From Symsagittifera roscoffensis (Eukaryota > Xenacoelomorpha > Acoela > Convolutidae): a DNA stretch of 64,000 nucleotides. Every line of letters starts with the position of its first letter. Positions within the stretch are counted from its first letter, which is position 1. The notes under the pieces are model-generated. The model did not search any database, was not told the origin of the DNA, and was given only the letters and a program-made list of their open reading frames with translations. The position numbers and the translations under genes were made by a program. Positions 47,601 to 58,439 of the stretch are shown here, one piece after another. The stretch is from NCBI RefSeq assembly GCF_963678635.1, contig NC_087064.1, positions 43,335,159-43,399,158 on the forward strand. Reading direction: 5' to 3'.

Positions 47601-50600
47601 GATATGTAGCTTGCCTTAACTACCGCAATTTCGCAAAATTAACAAACAAATTGACGATGGAACAGTTTTTTATATTGCAGCTCAGGGCAGCGATAGTTTT
47701 CATATATTTCGGAAAAATTCCGTCAAAAAATTGAACATTCAAAAATTCTATTTTGACATGAATAAAAAACGAGCCCATTCATTACTTTCATCAAAGTTCC
47801 GAACAACAAATGTCGAAATAAAAAAATACAAATATTAAAGGCAGAAATAATCTAGATCGACGGAGAATTTTGTACCAGCCATTGAAGATAGCAGCGGAAC
47901 ATTTGCGTTCAGTGTGGTAGATTTAATCAGACAATTTTTTACTTATTACTTTTTTGCAGTTTTTGACGGAATTCTTAATTCCATGTGGAATTTATCGATA
48001 ATAAAAACCACAATGAATTGACTCCAGTAGAGTTCTACTTTCATCAAATATAACCTGCACTGAAAACTGAAACAAAAACGTTCTAGGTGCCATCTTTCCG
48101 TTAAACTAATGAGGGTTTTAAAAATGAGCCGTCTCAAAAAATCCTCAAATTTAAAATAAGGAAATCCATTTGATCAAATAATTCGGTTAAAAAAATTTTT
48201 TTTTTACATTTCACATTGCATGTGGCTAAAAAATTTATCAAGTTTTTTGAAGCAAGCACTACTTCAGATACTTTAATTGGCAGTATATACATTGAGTTCA
48301 AGGCTTGACCTGACAACAGCAGTTCTAATTCATTTTACAGAGACTGGAAAAAGATCTAGAGGCAGAGAAAATAAGAAGCCAAACTGAAGAGCCCTTATAT
48401 TTATTGACTTGAAGTGTTTTTATCCATGTTTGCTGAAAAATGGAGGTTCAGTGATACTTAATGAGCTCACGTGGCTGTTCCTCGAAATAGTAGGAGGCAC
48501 ATGGTCCATCGGCACCCCCAAACGTGGTCTGGATCAAGTCATTCACGTCCGACACCTCGCCTGGGCCAGTTCCCTGATAAGACAAAAAAAAACTATTCTA
48601 AATTAATCCAATCAATTGTTCTAATTAATACTACCGTTTTGAAGACCACGACCGGGTTTCAAGCACAAAAAATTGATGTTTTTTGGATTTCAAAAATGAC
48701 TACAATTCTACTTTAGACCTAGTGATTTTACTAAAAAGCTAGTCGTGATAAAATGAGCGTATATGGATTGTTTCTGTTTGTCTGACTCACAGGATTGACT
48801 CCGTTTCTGCAAATGAACTTGGTGTAGTCGACTGACGCTCCCGCCTCCTGCTTCACCAACTCCCAGTACCCCAACCACATGCTACTCGGACACTCTTCCA
48901 TACAAACCTACACATGCACACAAAAGTACTTGTATGAATAGTTCATCAACTACGAAACAGATCATCATTTAAAACTTCTCGAAATTCGCGACGGATCATT
49001 GTGGTTGATAAAGTCTGGAAATGCCAAGTTTCGGTCGCGAAGGTCTTGACATGCCAAAAATTTGTCGCAAAAGTCTGGACATGAGTCGCGGACCTCAACC
49101 CCGGGCTGTCTTTTCTATTAACAAAATTTTTTTGCTGGTGAAACCCGATGGATCTGAAAGTAAAACCAGCATCACGCCCTTCTATGGAAAATAGTTTAAA
49201 ATTATTCAATTGTTCAATTATTTAAAACATTACAAAGTTACTCATACTAGCAAATAGAAGCGCGTGCTCGCTCGCTCGCAGAATTTATATGTCCATTCTT
49301 AATCAACAAAATTTCATATAGTTTCCGTGTACAGTTTTTTAAAACTTCCGCTGCAGTGTAAGCTTTTATTGCTTCTTTCATTGCCCAGAAGCGGATTCAG
49401 GATTTTCTCGAGGGGATGGCTGGTTTTTTAAGAAAATGCAAATTTTATCGACAAGAGGTCTTAGGTCCACCAGTAATTTTGTGAGCTTTCCCAAATCACT
49501 ATAAAAACCCTGTTTTAATTACTTTTTTTGCACCGCCGGCAGTAAAAAAAAACAAACCAAAAAGCTTTTTAAGTCCATTTTAGGAAATTTTGTCAGAAGA
49601 GTTGCGGTTTTTTTGGCACGCGCTCGCCCTTTAAAATTGGCATATAATGGCGCCTTAGGTGCCTTCTGTTAAAATTTAGGGTCAGTCAGCCAAAAATGGT
49701 TATCTCAAAATAGTACAAAAGGAGCGATTTTTTTAGTTTAGCTTTAAGTTTTGTGTTGAGCACTAAACACAATAACAAAAGATTTTCTAATGGGAGAAAA
49801 CCAACAGTTTGAGTGGCGAGAACCTACAAATAAATTGCATTTGGAGATTTGGCATGCAAGGTAATGTTGCAATACTCTTTGTGCACGGCTAAAATGCTTC
49901 TTTTTTTTCGAAAATTAGCTTATTTGCAAAACGCGTCTTGCATGTTTGCAGACTTTCAATTTATCTGGTTATTAAATCAAAACAAAAATAAAACTTTTCT
50001 GGTTTCTTACAAAACAAAAAGAAATTATGTCAGTTTTCTTCGCAAAAAAAAAGATAGTTTTTCCCCTCATTTTTTTCCACAGAAAATGCTAGTTTTTCTC
50101 CAACTTTTTGTAAGGAAAAAATGCCAATCGTACAATTTTCATAGTATGAATTTGTATGACAGGCATTTTTAACGGATAAACGTGACATCGTATTTTCTCG
50201 ATCTTTTTCGTATCTAAAATTTTTTTTTCCTTAGGACATTGAAGGTGTCATTTTTGAATTCATCAAATTTAATTTTCAAATTTTTTGTTGATGTAGAAGA
50301 AAACGCTATTTTTGAAAAAGGTGCTTGTCATACAACTGTCAATTTACAAAACTGTAGGACTAGCTGTTTTTCTTTAGCTCTATTTGTGAAACTAAATGAC
50401 ATGCATTTTCTTTCCCTTTTGCTTGCTTAATTTTTCCAAAATTTGAGGCAAAGTACGCGCCGAAAAAAGCGCAACTCTTGGCCTTTTTTGAAAAACTTGC
50501 CTATGGCGCAGAAAATTGTACACAAAATAGGGTCCTTATACTACTTTGGGAGATCTCGGAAAATCAAATGGGTCAACCTAAAAAACAATTGGCTAATTTT

Positions 50601-53600
50601 TCAAAAAAATTTTAAAAAACCGCACCCCTCCCCTTCCCATTTCTGCGCACGCCACTGCTGACGTCAAAAAAAAAGTGTTAAGTTGATTCAATCTCTCAGA
50701 TTAGTTGATCCAAAGGTTTTATAAGCAGTTTGACATTTAGGATAACTCAAACTAATTCTATACACAGTGGCGAAGTTGCACTTCCATACAAAAGCAAAAA
50801 TTTGACCGATAACGCTACTGGGAAAAAATGAAAGAAAAAAACTTCTTAAGTGACGCAAGCCAATTATGACGCATTAGCAGTACCAGTCACTTTGAAAAAA
50901 AAAAGGAATTTACTAACTAATATGACTAAATTTATAGAACGGACGATTTTAAACTAGTATACAAAAAGTTTATTAAAAAAATCCAACCCTGCCGCGGCTC
51001 GAACCTTCTTATTTTGTTGTGGGTCTCCTTCTCTACCTCTACGCTACAGATCAATGATGCCTGTAAATTGATATTTGTAATATAAAAGTATGTGTTCATA
51101 TCCTAAGCCTTGGCTGTACTTAAAAACTTTGGCGACTTGGAAAGGAAAAAAGAGAGTTCATACTATAACACAAGCTGTGCTTGTGTAAATAAGTAGCCAA
51201 AAATTGGAACAAATAGAGTTAACTAAGAAAGCAAGCTGGTAATTTTTTGTGGATATTCAAACTGACTCAAGCTTCTTTCAAGCTTTGTTTTAGAGAGCTG
51301 CAAAAAACTGGAACATTTCAAATCGATTGAAATTAAATTAAAAAAAAAACACTTGAAATGCAAAGTGAAATTAGTTTCAAATGTTGAAATTAAGTGAAAA
51401 TAAATTTACATTAACAACAAGGTTTAATTTTAAACATGTATTTTATCGATCAAAAATATGACAAATGGTGATAATTTACCATACGTTGCCACTGATGGGT
51501 TTTCCTTAGATAATAACAGAAAATCATTTTAAAACTTGATCTTCGCTTGTTTGCATGTTAGTCTACCCCAAACGTTAACGTTTTCATCTTTAATCTAATT
51601 CCATATCTTTACTGAACGCTTAAAAAACGATTTTTCTATGTTATATCTTTCTACGAAATATAACACTTTAGTTCTCATATTTGTGTCGATATGATAGTTT
51701 TTGTGCTGAATTGTTGAGTAAGTCCGTAACAGCAGTTGGTTTTTTAATTTCCAAGAGTGGCATATTAGTTTCGAAGCAAGACACATGGGTACAAGCATTG
51801 AATTATATTTCAACTTTAAATCAGACGATGAGTCAAACTTCGCAGGATCGCAGCATTTTTATGGCCCAGCTCTGTTGTTTTTCAAGTGACATCAATATTT
51901 TGCTTAAGTTACACCCACGAGTACGGCCGGTTAATGAAAATGACTTATAACTAGTGCGTTCATGATTTATAGGCGAGTTTTGAATGGGAACGGTTTTTGG
52001 TCGATTGCGGTTGATTTTAACTCCGCAGACCTTTTTTCAGAATCAATTTAACTACCTCTTGAAACGAAAGAAATTGATCTAATATTCATCCGAGGTGCTT
52101 GACATTGCTTTTTTTTCAAGGATGTTTTGATTTTTTCTAACTGAAAGCTTTTTTTTTCATTGACTCGCGATTGTTTCGGCTGAAAATGATAAGGTCCGTT
52201 GAAAGTAGTGTGATAACCCTTTGCAATTATTTTTTGTTTCAACTTTTGCTAGATCAGCATTTTGATTTTCGCAAACAAGTAGCGTGTGATCTGCATAGCG
52301 TACTACTTTGCACGAATTATGTAAATGTTTCTTCACGTCGTTGATACACAGATTGAAGATCAGGGGTCTCAAAACAGTGCCCTGAGGGACACTTTGGTGC
52401 AATCGACAATTGTTTTATGTTGTCTGTTGCTGATGAAAGAATTTATCATTTCAATTGCACTTTCAAAAAACTTCAGAGATTTAGGTTTTTGTCATAGAAA
52501 TTTATGCTCAATAGAGTCGAAGGTTTTGGTAAGATCTAACAATGAGCAAGCCAAAACCTTGTTGCGATCAATAGTTTTTCTGAAAATTTTGCTGCAGAAA
52601 AAGATTGCATATATTGTTGAATAGAAGGCTCATAAACCGAATGGGGTGTTGTATAGCAGGTTCTGCGATAAAATAATTTCGCTTGATTGATTGTAAGAAA
52701 ATGTTCGAAAATTTTTTGTGAATGGCCTGTGTAGTTTTCTGTTAGTTCTTGAAGACTTTTTTGTATATTGTTGTGACAATAGCTTTTTAAGCTTGTCGGG
52801 AAAGATATCATTTTTTTAGACAGTCTGTGAAAAAGAAAGTAATATGTGGGTAATTTTCCTTGCAGCCGTCTCTTAGTCCCCATGCTGGAATGTCACAGGG
52901 CTCCGGTTATTTTTTTTACTTGAGTTCTATAAGTTCTATTTTGAACTCAGCGCTGGTGAAAACTCTGAATGAAAGCTCATTTTTGTTGTCCAAATTCAAG
53001 ACATCTTTGAGGAAACATGATTGAGTTGTCGTAACGTTATCATAAAAGTAGCCTAAAGTTAAAACTTTGAAGTTAAACAGATTTGCCATTTTAAAACTTT
53101 TGGTAACTAATTCACCGAAGAAAATTTTTAGAAGAGAAAAAAGGTCATATTTTTAGTGTTTACTAAAATGTTATGGATAAAAACGTTGTACCTTGACACT
53201 GGATCATTTTTTCTGTTGACTCTAGAAAGTTGTGATTTATAGTCTTCTTCTGAGTAGTTTTGTTTATCGTAGGCATTGCGTCCGATTGGTATAATTTAAG
53301 CAGGAAGCTTTAGTTCTGTTATAGAAATTGTAGCTAAGTGGCTTGCTTTGAAGGATGGCTTTTGTTTTCTTTGACTGATCTTTCGAAAAAAAAGTCAATT
53401 AGGGTTTTTGAATGAGTGGGTACCGTTTTGTTAGTAACCTTGTTAAAGTCGTAAGTAACAAGGATTGTATCTAGTAACTCTTTCTCGTCTGCATTAAGAT
53501 AATTCAAATTGTAATCACCCATTAAGTGAAATTGAAAATGTAGGGTTGCGCAGAGTCAATTGATTTGCTAGTTCATCAAGGAATTTGCTTTGCACGGATT

Positions 53601-56600
53601 ATACAATATACTCGAAAACGTTTTTCTATAGTTTTTTAAGAAAGAGTGTTTAGGTCTTGCCGTGGTTTTGGATTGAGTATTTTTGATATAAGAAGCATAA
53701 CCCCACCCCTTTTTGATTTTTGCTGGCTTCCACAGAACTATGGCATGGAAAAGTACTGTTTTTAGGCTATCTAGAGTCTACAAGAGTTGATCGTTTGACT
53801 CAATGAACCAAGTTTCTGAAAAACCGAAAATTTTTAAGCCAAATGTTTTCACAAGTGTTTTCAGATCTGAACGTTTCCTTGCCAAGCTTCTACAGTTTGA
53901 ATGTAAGACTTTGATGATTTTTTGTAGTTCAAAATTTTTTTTTGTGATGCTGTTATATTTTGTTGGTGGACTCGGAATTGGGTGAATATCACCTGTTTGA
54001 TTAATTAAGTTTTGCTTTGATCGAGAAAAGGCGCTGCAAAGTTCAGTTGATGTAAGATATAAAAACATATATAAACAATTTTATTAAACGTAGGTAAGTA
54101 ATAGCTACATATCGTGCGCTTGAGAGGCACTAGTTTAAAATTTACAGTGCGATTGAGAGGCACAGAAGAAAATTTATTGGAATAAATTGTGGCAACCCAT
54201 GGAAAAAAGTACAATTCGATTTTTGATTCAACAATTGAGAGATTACTAGCTGTTTTATTTCAAATGAATTGTTTCAAATGAATCCTAGACTTTCTTCATG
54301 AAATCATCTCAGTTGATATGGATAATGGCCCCGCTCTACATGGTGATTTGTTTTTCCTATTCAAATTTTGATGACAAGTACGGGTTCGAGAGCAGTGGTT
54401 GTTGCGATTAGTGAGGCTATTTTGAGGGCGACTGATATAATTTTCGACAGTTTTTGATCGTGGCAGATATTGTGAATACTGGCATACAACTGCATGAAGG
54501 CAATTGCGCAAAAAGTTACACCATGATCATCATTAAGATGAACCATATCCCAATATAGAAAGCTCCAGTTATTGATATTTCTAATCATAGCGTCGAGGTT
54601 AAGAACTTGAAAACCTGGTTTACTAATGCTATTGTCCTTTTAGTAGTCCTTAAATAACTCAACCATGAAAAATGTCTCCTCATTATTTAAAATTGGAGGT
54701 ATCTCACACTACAATCTAACCAGGAGTAAGCTTATAGGTAAAATTATCAACCTGTTTCTGGTGTTTGATTGCAAACTCATTCACATTATCTTTTTTAGAC
54801 AACAGGATGGAATGAGTCAATCAGCATAGTTTCCTTTCTTTTTCTAGCCGTGACAATGGATCCCAAAGTCAAATTTTGGGATTCATCGGGGATTTTGAGA
54901 GTTTTAAACTCACGCATCTTGGCGTTGGTAGTCTGGTTAGTTGCTTCAGTTGTAGTTGCCCACTCACGTTTGCCACTCACCTTTGTGATTACTTCAATGA
55001 TTTTCATGTAATCCTTTTTTTAGGTCATAAAGATCATATTAAATTTTGTAGAAAGCTTGTTTGTTTAGCTTATAGAATTCATCAAAATTTGATTTTTGGC
55101 TGGTCATTTTTATTTTTTTTGTAGAATCAATTAAATTGACGAATAATTTATTCATGGCGAATTTGGTTTTAAGGCGAAATCGATTTGGGTAGCCCAATTT
55201 GTTTTCTTCTTGATGGATATTTCCAAGCACCTAAATTTTTTGTACGGGCTCAAATTCTCTTTACAGTTTGCGTAATTTCAATCGAAGAATGAGTTATTAT
55301 TATGATAAATTTTAATTCCAACTGAAGAATGATTAAAATCGACAGTTAATTCATTTATTCGGGTATTGCCAACCGATGAATGAGTTCTTATGATAATAAT
55401 TTTTAGACGGGCTCAATTTCTAGTTAACTAGGGTAATTTTGGGTTTATTTGAGAAGGCGAATAGCTTTTTTCTAGCTCAGGTAAGTTCTAATTTCAACTG
55501 AAGAAAGATTTAAATTGATGAATATTTTATATCTAAGTGGGTTTGAATCCAAGCAGAATAAGTTTTTGCTGGCGACTTTTGTTTTATTTTGGGTTTTCAC
55601 AAGTATTTTTTATTTATACGGGCTCAATTTTTCAGACGGGCTCAGGTTCTTTTTACAAATCAATTACTTTTTCTTTATTAACAAGTTTGATTTCAAAATT
55701 ATATTTAAATTTACTAATTTCTCAATGAATTGCTTAGTTTTTACTAACTTTTGTTGGTTATAGTGATGTGTTTTGAGTCAAGGAAGATTTCATCAATAAG
55801 TTGGCATTTTTTAAAGAATTTTTTCATCAAGGTTAAGACATGAAAAATCAAAAAAAAAAACTACTGTTTTCTAGCAATGACTTCTGTCTTCTCTGGGAAA
55901 AGTAACCTCCTATCTCCAGTCTTTAAGAGGCCTGTAGATTCAAAATAGTAGCATTTTTGTCCCACTCTTTTCCTGAAATAGCTCATTTGATTTTTGATTT
56001 TTAATTAATTTTTTTGTCGGTTCCAACTTTTTGCGATTTTCTAAATGTGTTCTACTGACTGAAGTGGTAGGACATGCAATCTCCCCCGTGATGACCGCAT
56101 TGGAGGCGATGTTGGTACACTTCGTGATGTCGAACATGTGCAGGTACCGCTTATTAGTCATGTCCACCCTACAAGTTAAAACATACGCTTTAATAATGAT
56201 TGAAGCAATAAAAGGTCAATATATTAAGCTGTAGTTCACAATTGGAAGTTTTGTCATCAGCTTATTTGCTACACTTGCCACGGCACACTTTAAGCTCCCC
56301 GGCCCGTCCACTTAATAACGTTTTTTTTTGTTACTATTACACCTCGAGTTCGTTAGAAATTTTAAAATGATCATTTCTACGAGTTTTCACCAGAACAATG
56401 TTAGATTGTTGAATCTTGACAGAATATCAAAAACTAAAATAATAACGGGTTCTGGTATACAAAATTTACATCTGGGAAAACTGCCTCAATAAAAGCCTAA
56501 GCCAAGAAACGCATAAGTAGAAACTTTTGAAAGGTAGTGCTGACAATTACTTGCCCGAGTGCGATGCGTTCTCTGTTGTCGAACCCACACGCATTCCCAT

Positions 56601-57218
56601 CCGAGTCCTTGGGAAGTATCAACATCAGCGGGCTGCCATAGTAGAAAGCTACAAAACACAAACACCTAATTTTAATCATAATCAGCTGCAATAATAAAAT
56701 GGAGGTTGGAGATTAAATTTAAATGAACCTACCAACAGTGCTGACAATGACATACAGGAAGACTGCTGCGAAGAATATCAGCAGGCAGATGACGTCGGTA
56801 CACCCTCTATAATGTGAGCAAAGGAAAACACTACAATTTTGTCAAGTTTGCTATATTTGAAAAGTCTCATCAGTTCAAAACCTCACTTTTTTCTTAAAAA
56901 TTCCTTTTGCAAAGTATTATGAATGGATGATCACATAGCTCATTTGTTGAGTGAATTAGGTTCAAATACTATAGAGGGCTAATTTCAAATGAACACATCA
57001 AGTATTCAGTTAAAATTTTTTATCTGTATCTAACCTGTCTTTAATTGGACCTCCGAACTTCGGATCATGTTGTCTCTCCTCTGAAAAAAAAACCTTATAC
57101 AAACCTAGTGTTTTTCGTTAAGCAATAGTTTTTGAGTCTAGAATCTCTCTGGTGATGGTTTGGACAGCAAGGTAAACTTTAGCTCACCGTTTTTAGGCTT
57201 CCCTATTTTTGAGCCCAT
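32658..57218 (-). CDS. Choline transporter-like protein, SLC44 family, complete (18 exons, 745 aa)
   Basis: Exons in order: 57188-57218, 57035-57080, 56733-56806, 56555-56648, 56060-56168, 48791-48907, 48471-48573, 45310-45472, 42903-43099, 42246-42477, 41522-41771, 40333-40538, 39697-39825, 38436-38505, 36887-37031, 36134-36222, 33464-33548, 32658-32755. They sum to 2,238 bp, 745 codons plus stop, with all phases matching. The start MGSKIGKPK is followed by the family marks FGGPIKDRGCTDVICLL, then NFVDAIGQCTLAGGYADYYW, RYHIGSMAFGSFI, WCFEKFIKF, AIYGRNFCFSA and a C-terminal VLEDMERNDGS. It should be a plasma-membrane or mitochondrial-membrane protein with about ten membrane segments, carrying choline or related substrates. 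A loop encoded by 41522-41771 has several N-glycosylation sites. Exon 12 and exon 4 require GC donors. Close to SLC44A1/2/4; the orthologue is not resolved. Confidence 0.95.
32800..33150 (+). repeat. Dispersed repeat family B, copy 2 (SLC44 last intron)
   Basis: The right part (32935-33150) matches copy 1. The part to the left resembles the third copy at 40720-41040, for example AACTTTGTACTCGGGTGTG. Confidence 0.7.
33726..33782 (+). other. Isolated exon-like island on the plus strand in SLC44 intron 17
   Basis: After an acceptor-like TTTTCAAG, 18 codons read VRPLDELFENPIGNILQA and then TGA. Third positions are GC-rich like the real exons and unlike the surrounding AT-rich DNA. It could be the last coding exon of a plus-strand gene, or a fossil. 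I do not recognise the peptide and see no partner exon. Confidence 0.3.
33826..36090. repeat. Minisatellite 3, 15-bp unit, in SLC44 intron 16
   Basis: About 150 copies of AAAACTGATTTCTTG with point variants. Larger duplications are visible, for example the TAACTGACCTCTTGTAAAC block at 35211 and 35431, 220 bp apart. Because 15 is a multiple of three, long frames stay open on both strands (KTDFL on plus, FKKSV on minus, up to 231 codons). These are repeat artefacts. The array fills most of the intron between the exons at 33548 and 36134. Confidence 0.97.
37225..38380 (+). repeat. Dispersed repeat family A, copy 2, split by a nested insertion
   Basis: Left part (37225-37439) and right part (38109-38380) match successive portions of copies 1 and 3. 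The insertion between them is described separately. Lies in SLC44 intron 14. Confidence 0.65.
37440..38108. repeat. Nested element with CCATGGATAA ends
   Basis: 669 bp bounded by CCATGGATAATTGATTA on the left and, in complement, CCATGGATAAAAGTCGATTA on the right. It is AT-rich and non-coding, and is absent from the other family A copies at this place. Confidence 0.6.
40327..40332 (-). other. GC splice donor of SLC44 exon 12
   Basis: The exon must end after CTAAG, giving LFRVLR joined to YHIGSMAFG, the family sequence at this point. The following bases are GCCAGT. The nearby GT site (AGG then GTGCTA) would break the frame. Confidence 0.8.
40720..41040 (-). repeat. Dispersed repeat family B, copy 3
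   Basis: In reverse complement it shares AACTTTGTACTCGGGTGTG, AATCAGGTACCACAAATAAT and TTTAAACCTTTCAGTCG with copies 1 and 2, more diverged. Lies in SLC44 intron 11. Confidence 0.65.
41946..42110 (+). repeat. hAT-like short element fragment (family C)
   Basis: Starts CAGGGTGGATCTCAGATTTT, then TCTCGAGGGGGGCGG and GGGCCAAAAATGCGCC. The right end is not clear. Lies in SLC44 intron 10. Confidence 0.55.
43193..43313. repeat. 33-bp tandem repeat, three copies and a fragment
   Basis: CATGCGACGGTAGGTAATCT starts at 43201, 43234 and 43267 (the last with one change). A diverged remnant, AATAATCTCCATTAATGG, follows. It lies in SLC44 intron 8, about 100 bp from exon 9. Confidence 0.85.
43320..45309. 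other. SLC44 intron 8, nothing recognised
   Basis: AT-rich intronic sequence with no exon-like island or clear repeat. Confidence 0.4.
45765..46497. mobile_element. 733-bp palindromic element with TA flanks, Tc1/mariner-like MITE
   Basis: Two arms of about 311 bp (45765-46076 and about 46187-46497) are near-perfect inverted copies around a spacer of about 110 bp. The ends read CAGTGCTGATTT and each is flanked by TA (45763-45764 and 46498-46499), as for Tc1/mariner elements, whose ends often start CAGTGCTG. The arms carry no transposase. Lies in SLC44 intron 7. Confidence 0.88.
46595..47450 (+). repeat. Dispersed repeat family A, copy 3
   Basis: Starts AACAAGACTGCTCGTATCAG and follows copy 1 through GGAGCAGTAATAA, CAATTTGGAACGATTT, TTAATTGTCCCAAATTGG and GTCAAAAATGGCTAG. 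A weaker second half runs to about 47450. Confidence 0.75.
47451..48470. other. SLC44 intron 7, remaining part
   Basis: AT-rich, no exon-like island or repeat that I can support. Confidence 0.35.
48985..49105 (+). repeat. Short minisatellite relic with the CCCCGGG end motif
   Basis: About three degenerate units like GGTCGCGAAGGTCTTGACAT run up to GACCTCAACCCCGGG (49091-49105). Compare the ends of minisatellites 1 and 2. Lies in SLC44 intron 5. Confidence 0.65.
49388..49725 (+). repeat. hAT-like short element (family C)
   Basis: Family landmarks in order: GCGGATTCAGGATTTTCTCG, AAATCACTATAAAAACCC, GGCACGCGCTCGCCC, GGCGCCTTAGGTGCC, TCAAAATAGTACAAAAGG. SLC44 intron 5. Confidence 0.7.
50432..50662 (-). 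repeat. hAT-like short element, diverged (family C)
   Basis: Contains the family-like GCGCCGAAAAAAGCGCAAC and ends CCCTCCCCTTCC...CACTGCTG. The termini are too diverged to be sure. Confidence 0.4.
50985..51065 (-). repeat. tRNA-like segment, probably a SINE head
   Basis: On the minus strand TGTAGCGTAGAGGTAGAG (A-box-like) is followed about 40 bases later by AGGTTCGAGCC (B box). No complete cloverleaf. Confidence 0.45.
52040..55010 (-). mobile_element. Decayed non-LTR retrotransposon (LINE) with ORF1 esterase-like, endonuclease and RT remnants
   Basis: Reading on the minus strand from high to low coordinates. 55007-54361 holds ORF1-like remnants, ending in YWDMVHLNDDHG with the DXXH pattern of SGNH esterases found in CR1-type ORF1. 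54068-53778 carries an endonuclease start (FGLKIFGFSETWF). 53522-53334 has GDYNLNYLN, an endonuclease block. 53290-53160 is linker sequence. 52402-52157 has VPQGTVL...YADH, reverse transcriptase blocks. Stops and frameshifts are many, and the second catalytic aspartate of YADD is His, so it is dead. It lies in SLC44 intron 5, same strand as the gene. Confidence 0.78.
55011..56059. other. SLC44 intron 5, part next to exon 5
   Basis: AT-rich intronic DNA; possibly further LINE 5' sequence, but nothing I can support. Confidence 0.3.
56549..56554 (-). other. GC splice donor of SLC44 exon 4
   Basis: The exon ends ATCGCACTCGG and the intron starts GCAAGT, the consensus for GC-AG introns. The GT two bases further on would leave the wrong phase for exon 5, which needs two bases before its first G. 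Confidence 0.8.
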
Positions 57219-57602
57219 GCCCACAGACTTTTGTTTGTAGATCTTGATCCAAATCAAAATGGTTCTCTTTTAACAGAGAGTAACGAACTTTGGCTGAGAG
57301 CAGTAGTTTGTTTCTGTCATGTATTGTGGTCTAATTTGTATATGGTTGATAAAAAAACTTAAGAGAAAAGTTTTATTTGTTTATCAAAAGGTTAGTGACG
57401 TAAATAAATTTTTGTGCGTAAAAGAGTTACGAAAGCTAGAGATACTTTACGAATAGCTATAAGTAAAGTCGCTTTTTTGAAGCATATAATAAAAAGAGTA
57501 TAATTGTTATTGACAGCAATGTTTTAAAACTCGAAAAAAAATGATTTTTTTGGTCATAATTTGTTTTCCATCTATTCAATAACTCTTAAATATCTCACAC
57601 GC
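57219..57602. other. Spacer upstream of SLC44
   Basis: Should hold the 5' UTR and promoter. No clear motif was found. Confidence 0.35.
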
Positions 57603-57890
57603 AGGGGTCGAATAGGATTTTCTCGAGAAGGGGTAGACTTTCACAAAAATTTAGAAAGTTTTGACGGCTTTTTTAGGTGTCGACAAAATTGATTTTCTGA
57701 GCTCTCCCAAATCACTATAAAGACCCAGTTTTGACTAATTTGTCTCCGCCGCAGGCAAATTAAAAAAAAACAGGCCAAAAAATTTTAACATTTTGGACAA
57801 TTTTGATCAAAATTAGTACATATTGGCGCCGAATGTACCCTAAGATTTTAGGGTTAGTCAGCCTATCCCCATCTGAAAACCATACCCTCG
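57603..57890 (+). repeat. hAT-like short element (family C)
   Basis: Starts CAGGGGTCGAATAGGATTTT, then TCTCGAG, AAATCACTATAAAGACCC, TATTGGCGCCGAA and TAGGGTTAGTCAGCC, matching the copy at 49388. Confidence 0.7.
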
Positions 57891-58439
57891 GACTTATCCG
57901 GTTGATTCATTAGGCTATGATAAAGATTATGTTGGTTTCAATTTCTTTCTCGTGGTAAGAACGACTAGTAAAGCAAAATGTCTGAATAGCCCGAAACAGT
58001 TTGACGCCGCGCCAATTATTTTTTTTATTTTTGTCTATCAGTTTTTGCGCCAGTTAAGGAGAGTGGCAAGTTTACTTCCCGAATAACAACTTCCAGATCA
58101 TAGTATTAAATCCATTTGTATACATTTACGGGTGCTTTTCAACAACAAGAAAACGAATTATGATTGACTGGCGAATAACGCCAGGAAGACTGAACTTCCA
58201 AATTCAGATGCAGACAGATCTTTTCAACACAGAGGCGTGGCAGAGATTCGCACCACTTCCCGGATTGACAAAATAGCTAACCATACTATTTTATACATCA
58301 AAAAATACCAATAAAATGGCAAGTTAATTTTTTTTCCAAACTATGAAACATTAGAATAAGCCTTTTTTGCCACAATCTGGAATTCAATAACAAGCGTTTT
58401 GCCATACTGTTTATCACAAAAATTTATGAAAAAAAAACA

